Below, piece by piece: positions 40,090 to 48,711 of a stretch of DNA of 64,000 bases; positions within the stretch are counted from its first letter, which is position 1; each line of letters begins with the position of its first letter. The stretch is from assembly GCA_934591895.1 (NCBI GenBank), contig CAKTPP010000007.1, positions 1 to 64,000 on the forward strand, in the 5' to 3' direction. This DNA is from an uncultured Oscillospiraceae bacterium. GTDB taxonomy: Bacteria > Bacillota > Clostridia > Oscillospirales > Oscillospiraceae. Both the position numbers and the translations under genes were made by a program. The notes under the pieces were generated by a model, which had not been told where the DNA came from, did no database searches, and saw nothing but the letters and a program-made list of their open reading frames with translations.

Positions 40090-40667
40090 TCCGCATCCGC
40101 GAGGCCATCATCGTCGAGGGACGGTATGACAAAAATACCCTCGCGCAGATCGTCGACGCGCCCATTTTAGAGACCTCCGGCTTCGGCATTTTTCATGACA
40201 GCCAGCGGCTGGCACTGCTGCGCCGTCTGGCCGAAACGCGCGGCATCATCGTGCTCACGGACAGCGACGGCGCGGGCTTTGTCATCCGCAATTACCTGCG
40301 CGGCGCCATTGACCCGTCGCGGGTCAAGCACGCATATATTCCGGACGTTTCCGGAAAGGAGCGGCGCAAGCGCACCGCCTCCAGGGAGGGCAAGCTCGGC
40401 GTGGAGGGAATGCGTCCGGACGTGCTGCTCGAGGCGCTGCGCCGCGCGGGGGCGACCATCGAAGGGGAGGCTGCGCCGGCTGCGGGCGCGCGCATCACGA
40501 AGGTGGATCTCTATGCCGCCGGACTCACCGGCGGCGCGGACAGCAGAGCCGCCCGGCAGCGGCTGCTCGCGCGGCTCGACCTGCCCGAGCATCTGAGCAC
40601 GAACGCACTGCTCGAGGTGCTCAACGCGCTCATGACGCGCGACGAATTCCAGAATCTGTACAAATAG
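40086..40667 (+). CDS. rnmV: Ribonuclease M5 (5S rRNA maturation), Toprim/DUF4093
   Basis: Encodes 193 residues. The Toprim domain is seen as EAIIVEGRYDKNTLAQIVDA (acidic Glu) and IIVLTDSDGAGFVIRNYL (DxD). A DUF4093-type C-terminus includes HAYIPDVSGKERRK and the final LNALMTRDEFQNLY. RNase M5 processes 5S rRNA in low-GC Gram-positives. The start overlaps holA (ATGA). A terminator follows at 40671. Confidence 0.9.
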   Translation: MIRIREAIIVEGRYDKNTLAQIVDAPILETSGFGIFHDSQRLALLRRLAETRGIIVLTDSDGAGFVIRNYLRGAIDPSRVKHAYIPDVSGKERRKRTASREGKLGVEGMRPDVLLEALRRAGATIEGEAAPAAGARITKVDLYAAGLTGGADSRAARQRLLARLDLPEHLSTNALLEVLNALMTRDEFQNLYK

Positions 40668-40670
40668 CGG

Positions 40671-40719
40671 AAAATTCGCCGTATCTGATGCGGAAAGCAC
40701 CGGATACGGCGAAATTTTT
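40671..40719 (+). terminator. Terminator after rnmV
   Basis: AAAATTCGCCGTATC pairs with GATACGGCGAAATTTT (one bulge), followed by Ts at 40715-40719. Confidence 0.8.
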
Positions 40720-40805
40720 CGTGCAAAAGCGGCCGGACTGTGATATAGTACTGTACGGAATTATGTAAAGTAACCGGAAACCAGACTACATGGAGGACGC
40801 AACGT

Positions 40806-41264
40806 ATGAAATGCCCGTTTTGCGGCTTTGCAGAGAGCAAGGTCATTGATTCCCGCCCGGCCGAGGAGGGCGCGACCATCCGCCGGCGCCGTGAGTGCCT
40901 TGCCTGCCAGAAGCGCTTTACGACCTATGAGATCATTGAGACGCTCCCGCTCGTCGTCATTAAGCGCGACGGCAGCCGCCAGAGCTTTGATAAGAGCAAG
41001 CTCATCAACGGCATGGTGCGCGCCTGCGACAAGCGCAAGGTGCCGCTGCCGGTGCTCGAGAAGATCGCCGACGAGATCGAGCAGGAGCTGCAGAGCGCGC
41101 TCGAGCGCGAGATCACGACCGAGCAGGTCGGCGAGATGGTCATGAAGCGCCTCAAGAACATTGACGAGGTCGCCTACGTGCGCTTTGCCTCCGTTTACCG
41201 CCAGTTCAAGGACATCGACACCTTCATGCAGGAGCTGACGAAGCTCCTCAACGACCGCGGCTAA
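40806..41264 (+). CDS. nrdR: Transcriptional repressor NrdR
   Basis: Encodes 152 residues, standard length. The zinc finger is MKCPFCGFAESKVIDSRPAE with CLACQKRF, followed by an ATP-cone domain (VVIKRDGSRQSFDKSKLING). NrdR represses ribonucleotide reductase operons according to ATP/dATP state. No nrd genes are in the window. Its TAA (41262-41264) overlaps the TAG of the convergent DUF4363 gene. Confidence 0.96.
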   Translation: MKCPFCGFAESKVIDSRPAEEGATIRRRRECLACQKRFTTYEIIETLPLVVIKRDGSRQSFDKSKLINGMVRACDKRKVPLPVLEKIADEIEQELQSALEREITTEQVGEMVMKRLKNIDEVAYVRFASVYRQFKDIDTFMQELTKLLNDRG

Positions 41265-41638
41265 AACACATTGCCGAGTGTGACGCGCTCCCCGTCGGCG
41301 AGGCTCCGGATGCGCAGACGCAGCAGGGCAATATCTGCCGCGGCGGACGGCGCACCGCTCTCGAGTGCGCGCACGGCCTGACAGAATCCTTCCGTCACGG
41401 CGTCTGTGCTCTCGTGCGGCAGCATACAGTGGGCATAGCCCTCGGCGGCGTGCCAGCGTTCGGCTGCCGCGCGCAGCGCTTCGGCGGCGCTGTCCGTGTC
41501 ATGGGCTGCGCAGCGTGCTTCCGCCTGCGCTGCGGCGTCATCCAGCTGCGTGCAGAGCCGGTTCAGATACCGGACGTTGCAGACGCAGCCGGCGACGAGC
41601 ATGAGCAGGAGCGCACACGCAAGGATTTCCTTTTTCAT
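41261..41638 (-). CDS. DUF4363 family protein
   Basis: Encodes 125 residues from ATG at 41638. A short N-terminal signal or anchor (LACALLLMLVAGC, with a possible lipoprotein Cys) is followed by a helical domain rich in Ala and Glu, which ends RLRIRSLADGERVTLGNVF. DUF4363 proteins are usually encoded beside YetF-type DUF421 proteins in spore-formers, as here, where the two genes overlap by four bases. Function unknown; a spore-membrane role has been suspected from this association. Confidence 0.8.
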   Translation of the reverse strand: MKKEILACALLLMLVAGCVCNVRYLNRLCTQLDDAAAQAEARCAAHDTDSAAEALRAAAERWHAAEGYAHCMLPHESTDAVTEGFCQAVRALESGAPSAAADIALLRLRIRSLADGERVTLGNVF

Positions 41639-42312
41639 ATCGGCTCCTTTGCGGCAAAATAGATCTGACCGGCGTCGCTGCACATCAGCATATAGACGTC
41701 CCGGACGCTCTGCACGCCGCGCTGCTGCAGCTGTTTTTGAAGCCAGCGCTCGTCGCGCCCCATGCGCCTGAGATTTTTGCCGAGGATGCGCCCGTTGCTG
41801 ACGAGGATGGAGAAATAGCCGGTGTCGTCCGGCGTGACGCCCAGCTGCGCGGCCGTGACCGGCTGCTGCTCCGGCGTGAGGATGATGTTGAGCCGGCCGT
41901 TTGTCTCCAGCACGGCGTATTCCACGCTTGCAATGTCAAGAATGCCCTGATTGCGCAGCTCCTGCGTCAGCTCGTCGAGCGTGAAGCGGTTGCGGTGCAT
42001 GGCCTGCTGCGCGATGCGCCCGCGCTCGATGATGAGATTCGGGCGCCCGTAGAGCAGCTTGCGCAGGCGGATGCTCCGGTATGTCAGGCCGGAGATGATG
42101 AGCTCGCAGCAAAACAGCACCAGCAGCGGGATGAGCCCGTAGCTCAGCGGCAGGGACGGGTTTTGCAGCGGGATGGACGCGATGTCCGCGACCAGCACCG
42201 CCACCACGAGCTCGGACAGCTCCAGCTCGCCGAGCTGGCGCTTGCCCATGAGCCGCATGGCTATGATGAGCGAGAGAAATAAGATCAGCGTTCGAATGAG
42301 AATGATCGCCAT
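41635..42312 (-). CDS. DUF421 membrane protein (YetF family)
   Basis: Encodes 225 residues from ATG at 42312. Three membrane helices at the N-terminus (including ILIRTLILFLSLIIAMRLMG and the next two) carry the KRQLGELELSELVVAVLVAD signature. They are followed by the cytoplasmic YetF domain (IRLRKLLYGRPNLIIERGRI, then NRFTLDELTQELRNQG). YetF relatives include SpoVA-cluster proteins and germination-linked membrane proteins. It is the first gene of the pair with DUF4363. Confidence 0.9.
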   Translation of the reverse strand: MAIILIRTLILFLSLIIAMRLMGKRQLGELELSELVVAVLVADIASIPLQNPSLPLSYGLIPLLVLFCCELIISGLTYRSIRLRKLLYGRPNLIIERGRIAQQAMHRNRFTLDELTQELRNQGILDIASVEYAVLETNGRLNIILTPEQQPVTAAQLGVTPDDTGYFSILVSNGRILGKNLRRMGRDERWLQKQLQQRGVQSVRDVYMLMCSDAGQIYFAAKEPI

Positions 42313-42385
42313 AAAATGACCGCCTTTCCGGGTGACGTTAGTTTGCCCGCTTTGCGCGAAATATACAGATTTGGAGGTGCTGCGG

Positions 42386-43219
42386 ATGCAGTTTACGAAA
42401 ATGCAGGGCTGCGGCAATGACTATATCTATGTCAATTGCCTGACTGAGACCGTGCCCGACCCGTCGCGTGCAGCGATCCGGCTGTCGGACCGGCACTTCG
42501 GCATCGGCGGCGACGGGCTTGTGTTGATCTGCCCGTCGGAGCATGCGGATTTCTGCATGGATATGTACAATGCCGACGGTTCACGCTCCGAGATGTGCGG
42601 CAACGCCATCCGCTGTGTGGGCAAGTATGTCTATGACCGCGGTCTGACCGACAAGACCGAGCTCACGATTGAGACGCTTGCCGGCATCAAGACGCTCTGG
42701 CTGAATGTGGCCGACGGTGCGGTCGGGACCGTGCGCGTGTGCATGGGCAGTCCGGAGTTCCGGCCGGAGAAGATCCCGGCCGCGGCGGCGGGGGAGACCT
42801 TCCTCGAGCAGCCGATCGATGTGCTCGGTGAGACGTGGGTCGTCTCGGCGGTCAACACCGGCAACCCGCACTGCGTCACGTATGTGGACAATGCCATGGC
42901 GCTGGATTTCCCGCGCATCGGGCCCGCGTTTGAAAACCACACGGTGTTCCCCGCGCGGGCGAACATCGAGTTTGTCGAGGTCGTGGATGACCACACGCTG
43001 CGCGTGCGCGTGTGGGAGCGCGGCAGCGGAGAGACGCTCGCCTGCGGCACGGGTGCAACGGCGGCGCTGGCAGTGACGGCGCGGCTGGGCAAGTGCGCCG
43101 ACGAGGCGGATGTGCTCCTGCGCGGCGGAAAGCTGCATATCGCGTGGGATCGGGCGCAGAATCTGCTGTATATGACCGGCCCGGCGGCCTTTGTGTTTGA
43201 CGGTACGGTCACGCTCTGA
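42386..43219 (+). CDS. dapF: Diaminopimelate epimerase
   Basis: Encodes 277 residues from ATG 42386 behind TGGAGG. Two catalytic cysteines are present: MCGNAIRCVGKYV and GETLACGTGATAA. The FTKMQGCGNDYIYVN N-terminus is characteristic. It makes meso-DAP from LL-DAP for peptidoglycan and lysine. It precedes a NagB-like gene and glmM, giving a cell-wall-precursor neighbourhood. Confidence 0.95.
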   Translation: MQFTKMQGCGNDYIYVNCLTETVPDPSRAAIRLSDRHFGIGGDGLVLICPSEHADFCMDMYNADGSRSEMCGNAIRCVGKYVYDRGLTDKTELTIETLAGIKTLWLNVADGAVGTVRVCMGSPEFRPEKIPAAAAGETFLEQPIDVLGETWVVSAVNTGNPHCVTYVDNAMALDFPRIGPAFENHTVFPARANIEFVEVVDDHTLRVRVWERGSGETLACGTGATAALAVTARLGKCADEADVLLRGGKLHIAWDRAQNLLYMTGPAAFVFDGTVTL

Positions 43220-43255
43220 GCGCGGCCGCGATGATAGTATGGGAGGTTATAAACC

Positions 43256-43951
43256 GTGAAAACGATCATCGGAACGAAACAGGATGCTGCAAAAGAGCTG
43301 ACCGCACTGGTCGCGGATGTGCTCGCGCGCAAGCCGGAGGCGAACATCGCCGTCTCTGCTGTGGATCTGCCGGAGGAAGTGCTCGGCGCGCTCGCAAAGA
43401 GCGGCGTCGCCTTTGACAAAGCGACCCTCTTTCAGGCGTGTGAATACTGCGGCGCGGCCGGTAAGGGCGCGCACGCGGTGGGCACGGCGTTTCAGGCGCT
43501 GACGGCGGCAAAGCCGTTTGCGGCCGTCCACGCGCCCGACCCGGACACGGACGACGAGCACGCGGCTGCGTATGATGACGCCATTCAGGCAGCCGGCGGA
43601 CTGGATCTTGCGATCCTCGGTCTGGGCGAGCGCGGACATGTCGCGTTCAATGAGCCGGGCGCCGGCTTCGGCGAAAAGACGCACATTGCAAAGCTTGCCG
43701 AGGTCACGCGCGAGGCCGCTGCCCCGGCCTTCGGCTCGCTCGAGCAGACGCCGGAGCGGGGCGTCACGATCGGCATCCACACGATCCTCGGCGCGAAAAA
43801 GATCGTGCTCGTCGCCTTCGGCGCGCGCTGTGCGAAGGCGGTCAGCGCCACGCTCACCGGCCGTCCGGAGACGTTTACCCCCGCGTCATTTCTGCAGCTG
43901 CACACGGACGTTGAGGTTTATCTTGACGAAGCTGCTGCTGCGCAGTTATAA
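43256..43951 (+). CDS. NagB-family (glucosamine-6-phosphate deaminase-like) protein lacking catalytic residues
   Basis: Encodes 231 residues. The fold is NagB-like: LAILGLGERGHVAFNEPG aligns with the deaminase GNDGHIAFNEPA segment, followed by GVTIGIHTILGAKKIVLVAFG and FLQLHTDVEVYLDE. Judged against the E. coli enzyme, the base Asp72 (DEY) is replaced by Cys62 (CEY) and Asp141 by Arg126 (ERGH); His128 and Glu133 remain. The phosphate-binding loop (TGGTP) is replaced by SAVDLPE. It therefore probably does not deaminate GlcN6P and may be a regulator or a divergent enzyme. It lies between dapF and glmM, which use related sugars. Confidence 0.75.
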   Translation: MKTIIGTKQDAAKELTALVADVLARKPEANIAVSAVDLPEEVLGALAKSGVAFDKATLFQACEYCGAAGKGAHAVGTAFQALTAAKPFAAVHAPDPDTDDEHAAAYDDAIQAAGGLDLAILGLGERGHVAFNEPGAGFGEKTHIAKLAEVTREAAAPAFGSLEQTPERGVTIGIHTILGAKKIVLVAFGARCAKAVSATLTGRPETFTPASFLQLHTDVEVYLDEAAAAQL

Positions 43952-44004
43952 TAAATAGTTGCCTGCTGCGTTTGGCGGGCGATTTTGATCGGAGGAAAGC
44001 ATTC

Positions 44005-45354
44005 ATGTCCAAATATTTCGGTACTGACGGCTTCCGCGGTGAGGCCAACGTTGACCTGACTGTGGAGCATGCCTACCGGATCGGCCGGTTTCTCGGCTGG
44101 TATTACGGCCGGGAGCACAAGTGCTCGGTCGTGATCGGCAAAGATACCCGCAGATCCAGCTATATGTTTGAAAATGCCCTGTCCGCCGGCCTGACGGCCT
44201 CGGGCGCAGACGCCTATCTCATGCACGTCACGACGACGCCGAGCGTGTCATACATCGTCCGCTCGGACGATTTTGACTGCGGCATCATGATCAGCGCCAG
44301 CCACAACCCCTATAAGGACAACGGCATCAAGCTGCTCAACAGCGCCGGTGAGAAGATGGAGCAGAGCGTCATCGATGAGATCGAGGCGTATCTTGACGGC
44401 GATCGTGAGATCCCGTTTGCCACGTGCGCGAACATCGGCCGCACGCAGGATTATTCCGCCGGCCGCAACCGCTATATCGGCTACCTCATCAGCCTGTCCA
44501 CGCACTCGTACAAGGGCATGAAGGTCGGCCTTGACTGCGCCAACGGCAGCACGTGGATGATGGCCAAGAACATCTTCGACGCGCTCGGCGCGGACACCTA
44601 TGTCATCGGCAACACGCCCGACGGCACGAACATCAACTGTGACTGCGGCTCGACGCATATCGAGAACCTGCAAAAGCACGTCCGTCTCAACGGGCTGGAT
44701 GTGGGCTTCGCCTTCGACGGCGACGCCGACCGCTGCCTTGCCGTGGATGAAAACGGCTCGGTCGTCAACGGAGATAAGATCCTCTACGTCTGCGCGCGCA
44801 ATATGCAGGCGGAGGGGCGCTTCGGCGAGTCCAAGGTCGTCACGACGGTCATGTCCAACCTCGGCCTGTACAAGGCGCTCGATGCGGCGGGTATCGGCTA
44901 TGAAAAGACGGATGTCGGCGACAAGTACGTCGCGGAGAATATGCGCGCCAACGGGCATCTGATCGGCGGCGAGCAGTCCGGCCACATCATCTTCGGCAAG
45001 TATGCCAACACCGGCGACGGTCTGCTCACGGCCATCAAGCTCATGCAGGTCATGCTCGACCGCAAAAAGCCGCTGTCCGAGCTGGCTGCGCCCGTGCGCG
45101 AGTATCCGCAGCAGCTCACGAACGTGGAGGTCGACGATAAGGACGCCACGCTCAGCGACCCCGCCGTCGTTGCCGCGGTGCAGACGGTGACCGAGCGCCT
45201 CGGCGATGAGGGGCGCATCCTCCTGCGCAAGAGCGGCACGGAGCCCGTGCTGCGCGTCATGGTCGAGGCGGCCGCGCATGAGCTGTGCGAGGAAAACGTT
45301 GCGTATGTGATCGATGTCATGCAAAAGAGCGGACATCTGCTGCGGGTGCGGTGA
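44005..45354 (+). CDS. glmM: Phosphoglucosamine mutase
   Basis: Encodes 449 residues from ATG 44005 behind GGAGG. Motifs are in order: KYFGTDGFRGEANVDLT, the phosphoserine in MISASHNPYKDNG, the metal loop FAFDGDADRC, sugar-binding GGEQSGHII and phosphate-binding RKSGTEPVLRVM. It converts GlcN-6-P to GlcN-1-P for UDP-GlcNAc. Its stop overlaps the approach to the next gene, a beta-helix acyltransferase-type protein, suggesting a two-step precursor unit. Confidence 0.95.
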   Translation: MSKYFGTDGFRGEANVDLTVEHAYRIGRFLGWYYGREHKCSVVIGKDTRRSSYMFENALSAGLTASGADAYLMHVTTTPSVSYIVRSDDFDCGIMISASHNPYKDNGIKLLNSAGEKMEQSVIDEIEAYLDGDREIPFATCANIGRTQDYSAGRNRYIGYLISLSTHSYKGMKVGLDCANGSTWMMAKNIFDALGADTYVIGNTPDGTNINCDCGSTHIENLQKHVRLNGLDVGFAFDGDADRCLAVDENGSVVNGDKILYVCARNMQAEGRFGESKVVTTVMSNLGLYKALDAAGIGYEKTDVGDKYVAENMRANGHLIGGEQSGHIIFGKYANTGDGLLTAIKLMQVMLDRKKPLSELAAPVREYPQQLTNVEVDDKDATLSDPAVVAAVQTVTERLGDEGRILLRKSGTEPVLRVMVEAAAHELCEENVAYVIDVMQKSGHLLRVR

Positions 45355-45355
45355 T

Positions 45356-46015
45356 ATGATGACGATACAACAACTGCTTGATCTGAGCAAAACGATCGCA
45401 GCGCCGCTGTTTGCGGATAAGACCTATCCGTGGGAGGTGCTGGCGGACATCGGCGATTTCATCCTGCAGCTCGGCCCCACGCTTCCGGCGGACGAGTATG
45501 AGCAGCGCGGCGAGAATATCTGGATCGCGCGCGACGCTTCGATCTTTGACAGCGCCTATATTGCCGGCCCCTGCATTATCGACCACGGTGCGGAGCTGCG
45601 CCAGTGCGCGTTTATCCGCGGCAATGCCATCGTCGGCAAAAACGCCGTCGTCGGCAACTCCTGCGAGCTGAAAAACGTCGTCCTGTTCGATAACGTCCAG
45701 ACGCCGCACTTTAACTACGTCGGTGATTCCATCCTCGGCTACAAGTCCCACATGGGCGCGGGCTCGATCACGTCGAACGTCAAGAGCGACAAGACGCTCG
45801 TCGTCATCAAAAACGGGGCGGAGCGCATCGAGACCGGCCGCAAGAAGGTCGGCGCCATCCTTGGTGACTATGTCGAGGTCGGCTGCAACAGCGTGCTCAA
45901 CCCCGGCACGGTCATCGGCCGGCACTCGAACATCTATCCGGTGTCGTGCGTGCGCGGCGTCATCCCCGCCGACAGCATCCTCAAGTCCACAGGCGAGATC
46001 GTGCACAAGACCTGA
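45356..46015 (+). CDS. Left-handed beta-helix acyltransferase-type protein (GlmU C-terminal-like)
   Basis: Encodes 219 residues from ATG 45356, one base after the glmM stop. Hexapeptide repeats are evident from residue 70 on (AYIAGPCIIDHGAELRQCAF, GNAIVGKNAVVGN, VGAILGDYVEVGCNSVLNPG). It resembles the acetyltransferase half of GlmU without the uridylyltransferase half. It may acetylate GlcN-1-P or act as a separate sugar acyltransferase. The location next to glmM supports the first idea, but no assay evidence exists. Confidence 0.75.
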   Translation: MMTIQQLLDLSKTIAAPLFADKTYPWEVLADIGDFILQLGPTLPADEYEQRGENIWIARDASIFDSAYIAGPCIIDHGAELRQCAFIRGNAIVGKNAVVGNSCELKNVVLFDNVQTPHFNYVGDSILGYKSHMGAGSITSNVKSDKTLVVIKNGAERIETGRKKVGAILGDYVEVGCNSVLNPGTVIGRHSNIYPVSCVRGVIPADSILKSTGEIVHKT

Positions 46016-46019
46016 AAGC

Positions 46020-46052
46020 AAAATCCCATCGGTTTGCGCCGATGGGATTTTT
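46020..46052 (+). terminator. Terminator between convergent genes
   Basis: AAAATCCCATCGG (46020-46032) and CCGATGGGATTTT (46039-46051) with five Ts on the + strand; also usable on the reverse strand. Confidence 0.85.
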
Positions 46053-46064
46053 CCGTGCCGCGCC

Positions 46065-46856
46065 CTACAGCAGACTGCGGTAGTCGGCGTCCGGCGTGAC
46101 GCAGTCCGGCGGGAAGAACTCGTCGATGGGGAAGTGGATGCGGCTGAACATCGAGCACGGATCGTCCTCGCTCGAGCCCTGACACGCTTTGTCCGGCATG
46201 CAGTAGTCGTATGCCGGGATGAGCAGCTGCGTGTCGCGCTCAAGCCGGATGATCGAGAACTGTCCGAGCGTCACGAGCAGCTTCTTGCCGCTGCAGGTGA
46301 GTGCGAGCGCCTCGCCCATCGCATCGAGGATCGCCTGCGGGATGGCGTGCGGCTCGGGGTCTGTCTCGCCGCCGGCGGCGCAGTCGACAAGCTTCATGTG
46401 CAGCGCGATCGGGTCGACCGACTCGACCACACCGACCGGCAGCCCCGCCTCGCACGGCGCGCAGCCGCCGCCGTCGGAGGCGAATATCTTCACACTTGCC
46501 TGACTGCCGAAGAGCATGACGCGCTTGTCGAAGATCGCAAGGCCGCTTACCGGCTCGCAGCCGGGGAACGTCTCGCCGCGCACACGGTAAAAGTACGTCA
46601 CGTCCACCGTGTAGTAGCCTTTGTTGAAGGTGATCTCCTTGACGCGCACATCGGCGCACAGCAGCTCGGCGCTGCGCGGGCGCACGCTCAGGGCGCTGTC
46701 AAGCTTTGTCTGCGAGGACACCGTCGGATACACCCGCAGATCCTCCACACAGTCCTTGTCGCGGCAGGCGTCAAAGATCTTGCGCGTATGGATGCAAACC
46801 GCTTCCCGGACGGCTGCGCTGCTCTCGACCGGTCCCGGTACAACTTTGTCAGCCAT
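46065..46856 (-). CDS. Conserved hypothetical protein of spore-forming Clostridia type
   Basis: Encodes 263 residues from ATG at 46856, seven bases after GGAGG. It has no signal peptide. Cysteine-rich stretches stand out: FDACRDKDCVEDLRVYPT near 34-51, a DGGGCAPCEAGLPVG region near the middle and YCMPDKACQG near the end. The DACRDKDC-type motif recurs in proteins from clostridial spore formers whose function is unknown. It is divergent from a DUF4364 gene. I infer a structural or coat role only from company kept by such proteins. Confidence 0.6.
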   Translation of the reverse strand: MADKVVPGPVESSAAVREAVCIHTRKIFDACRDKDCVEDLRVYPTVSSQTKLDSALSVRPRSAELLCADVRVKEITFNKGYYTVDVTYFYRVRGETFPGCEPVSGLAIFDKRVMLFGSQASVKIFASDGGGCAPCEAGLPVGVVESVDPIALHMKLVDCAAGGETDPEPHAIPQAILDAMGEALALTCSGKKLLVTLGQFSIIRLERDTQLLIPAYDYCMPDKACQGSSEDDPCSMFSRIHFPIDEFFPPDCVTPDADYRSLL

Positions 46857-46942
46857 TTCAAAACCTCCTGGCATCAGATTGAAGCACGCTTCAGTAACAG
46901 TGTATGCGTCGGAGTTTTTGATGTGATTCGGTTGGAAAAACC

Positions 46943-46971
46943 TTTACACAAAAGGCTTTGTGCGTTATAAT
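46943..46971 (+). promoter_or_regulatory. Sigma-A promoter of the DUF4364 gene
   Basis: TTTACA at 46943-46948 and TATAAT at 46966-46971 with a 17-base spacer. Confidence 0.75.
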
Positions 46972-47000
46972 TATTTATTATGCAAAGTGAGAGGTGCGTC

Positions 47001-47531
47001 ATGGAAGGTCTCGGATTTATCCATGAGAAATTGGACATCAAGATCCTGATTCTCTACATTTTGAATCATTTACCCGCGGCTGTCGACGGGCAGACGTTGT
47101 CCGATCTTGTTTTCTGCGACAACGGCATCGGCTATTTCGACTACTCCGACTGCCTTGCGGAATTGGTGGATACCGCGCATATCTCGCAGGAGGGCGGCAA
47201 GTACCGCATCACGGAAAAGGGCAGCCGCAACGTCAACGAGGTCGCCAGCAGCCTGCCGTACTCCGTGCGCATGAAGGCCGACCGCGTCACCGAGCCGATC
47301 GCCGAGCAGATGCGCCGCGCCGCCATGATCGTCGCGCAGCATACGAATACGCCGGAGGGCGGGTGCAGCGTGCACCTTGCGCTCTCGGACGGCATCGGGC
47401 AGATCGTCTCCATGCAGCTTCTGGCTGCCGATGAGGCACAGGCGCGCACGATGGAGCACTATTTCAAGGCACACGCGGAGGACGTCTATCAGGCGCTCGT
47501 GCGTCTGCTCACAGAAAGCGAGGAAACATAA
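47001..47531 (+). CDS. DUF4364 family winged-helix protein
   Basis: Encodes 176 residues from ATG 47001, preferred because GAGAGG lies six bases upstream; ATG 46980 is an alternative. The start IHEKLDIKILILYILNHLPA and the later YRITEKGSRNVNEV match the DUF4364 winged-helix pattern. The second half (EQMRRAAMIVAQHTN through HLALSDG) may bind a ligand or dimerise. Probably a DNA-binding regulator; it precedes asnA by five bases, so both are cotranscribed. Confidence 0.85.
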   Translation: MEGLGFIHEKLDIKILILYILNHLPAAVDGQTLSDLVFCDNGIGYFDYSDCLAELVDTAHISQEGGKYRITEKGSRNVNEVASSLPYSVRMKADRVTEPIAEQMRRAAMIVAQHTNTPEGGCSVHLALSDGIGQIVSMQLLAADEAQARTMEHYFKAHAEDVYQALVRLLTESEET

Positions 47532-47536
47532 CCGGC

Positions 47537-48550
47537 ATGAACACCTACATTCCTGAGGGCTACAAGAGCCTGCTTGGCGTTTACGATACGCAAAAGGCCA
47601 TCGGCCTGCTCAAACGTCTGTTTGAGGATCAGCTCGCCGCGAACCTGAATCTGTTTCGCGTGTCTGCGCCGCTGTTTCTCGAGGAATCCAGCGGCCTGAA
47701 CGACAACCTCAACGGCTATGAGCGCCCGGTCTCGTTCGATATCCTGCAGACCGGCAAGGAGGCACAGGTCGTGCAGTCCCTTGCCAAGTGGAAGCGCATG
47801 GCGCTCTACCGCTACGATTTCTACCCCGGAAAGGGTCTCTATACCGACATGAACGCCATCCGCCGCGACGAGGACGTGCTCGACAATCTCCACTCCGTCT
47901 ACGTCGACCAGTGGGACTGGGAAAAGGTCATCGAGCGACGCGACCGCAACCTTGACTATCTCAAGTCCACGGTCATGGACATCGTCGCCGCCGTCTGCGA
48001 GACGCAGCGCACCATGCGCGCGATCTATCCGCAGCTTCAGGTGCTGCCGCAGCTGGAGCGGCAGGTCACGTTCGTCACTGCGCAGGAGCTTGAGGATCGC
48101 TATCCGAACCTCACGCCGAAGGAGCGCGAGCATGCCTTCGTGCGCGAGCACCACACCACGTTCGTCATCGGCATCGGCGGTGCGCTGCGCTCCGGCAAGC
48201 CGCATGACGGCCGCTCGCCGGACTATGACGACTGGACGATGAACGGAGACATCCTGTTCTGGGACGACCTGCTCGGCTGTGCGTTTGAGCTCTCGTCCAT
48301 GGGCATCCGTGTCGATCCCGAGAGTCTTGACCGCCAGCTGACCATCGCCGGCTGCGACGACCGACGCAAGCTGACCTATCACAAGATGCTGCTGGCAGGG
48401 GAACTGCCGCTGACGATCGGCGGCGGCATCGGTCAGTCGCGCCTGTCCATGCTGCTGCTCGGCAAGGCGCACGTCGGCGAGGTGCAGGCGTCCGTCTGGG
48501 ACGAGGAGACCACCGCTGCCTGTGAAAAGGCCGGCATCCGGCTGCTGTAA
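47537..48550 (+). CDS. asnA: Aspartate-ammonia ligase
   Basis: Encodes 337 residues, the full AsnA length (about 330). Recognisable segments are LFEDQLAANLNLFRVSAPLF, ALYRYDFYPGKGLYTDMNAIRRDE, and DYDDWTMNGDILFW with the final IGQSRLSMLLLGKAHVGEVQ. It amidates aspartate with ammonia and ATP. It is in an operon with the DUF4364 gene, which may regulate it. A perfect terminator follows. Confidence 0.96.
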   Translation: MNTYIPEGYKSLLGVYDTQKAIGLLKRLFEDQLAANLNLFRVSAPLFLEESSGLNDNLNGYERPVSFDILQTGKEAQVVQSLAKWKRMALYRYDFYPGKGLYTDMNAIRRDEDVLDNLHSVYVDQWDWEKVIERRDRNLDYLKSTVMDIVAAVCETQRTMRAIYPQLQVLPQLERQVTFVTAQELEDRYPNLTPKEREHAFVREHHTTFVIGIGGALRSGKPHDGRSPDYDDWTMNGDILFWDDLLGCAFELSSMGIRVDPESLDRQLTIAGCDDRRKLTYHKMLLAGELPLTIGGGIGQSRLSMLLLGKAHVGEVQASVWDEETTAACEKAGIRLL

Positions 48551-48564
48551 ATACGGATATCTGC

Positions 48565-48596
48565 AACGCCCCGAGATCTGTGATCTCGGGGCGTTT
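48565..48596 (+). terminator. Terminator after asnA
   Basis: Fourteen-base arms (48565-48578 and 48582-48595) around TGT with Ts at 48593-48596. Confidence 0.8.
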
Positions 48597-48711
48597 TGGC
48601 GTGTTTGCGCGCATTTCGGCGAATTAAGATGTGAAGAAAGGGCGAAAACTGTCACATTTGCACCCGGATGTGCTATACTGCCCCACGCAGCACGAAAAGG
48701 AGGGACAGCGG

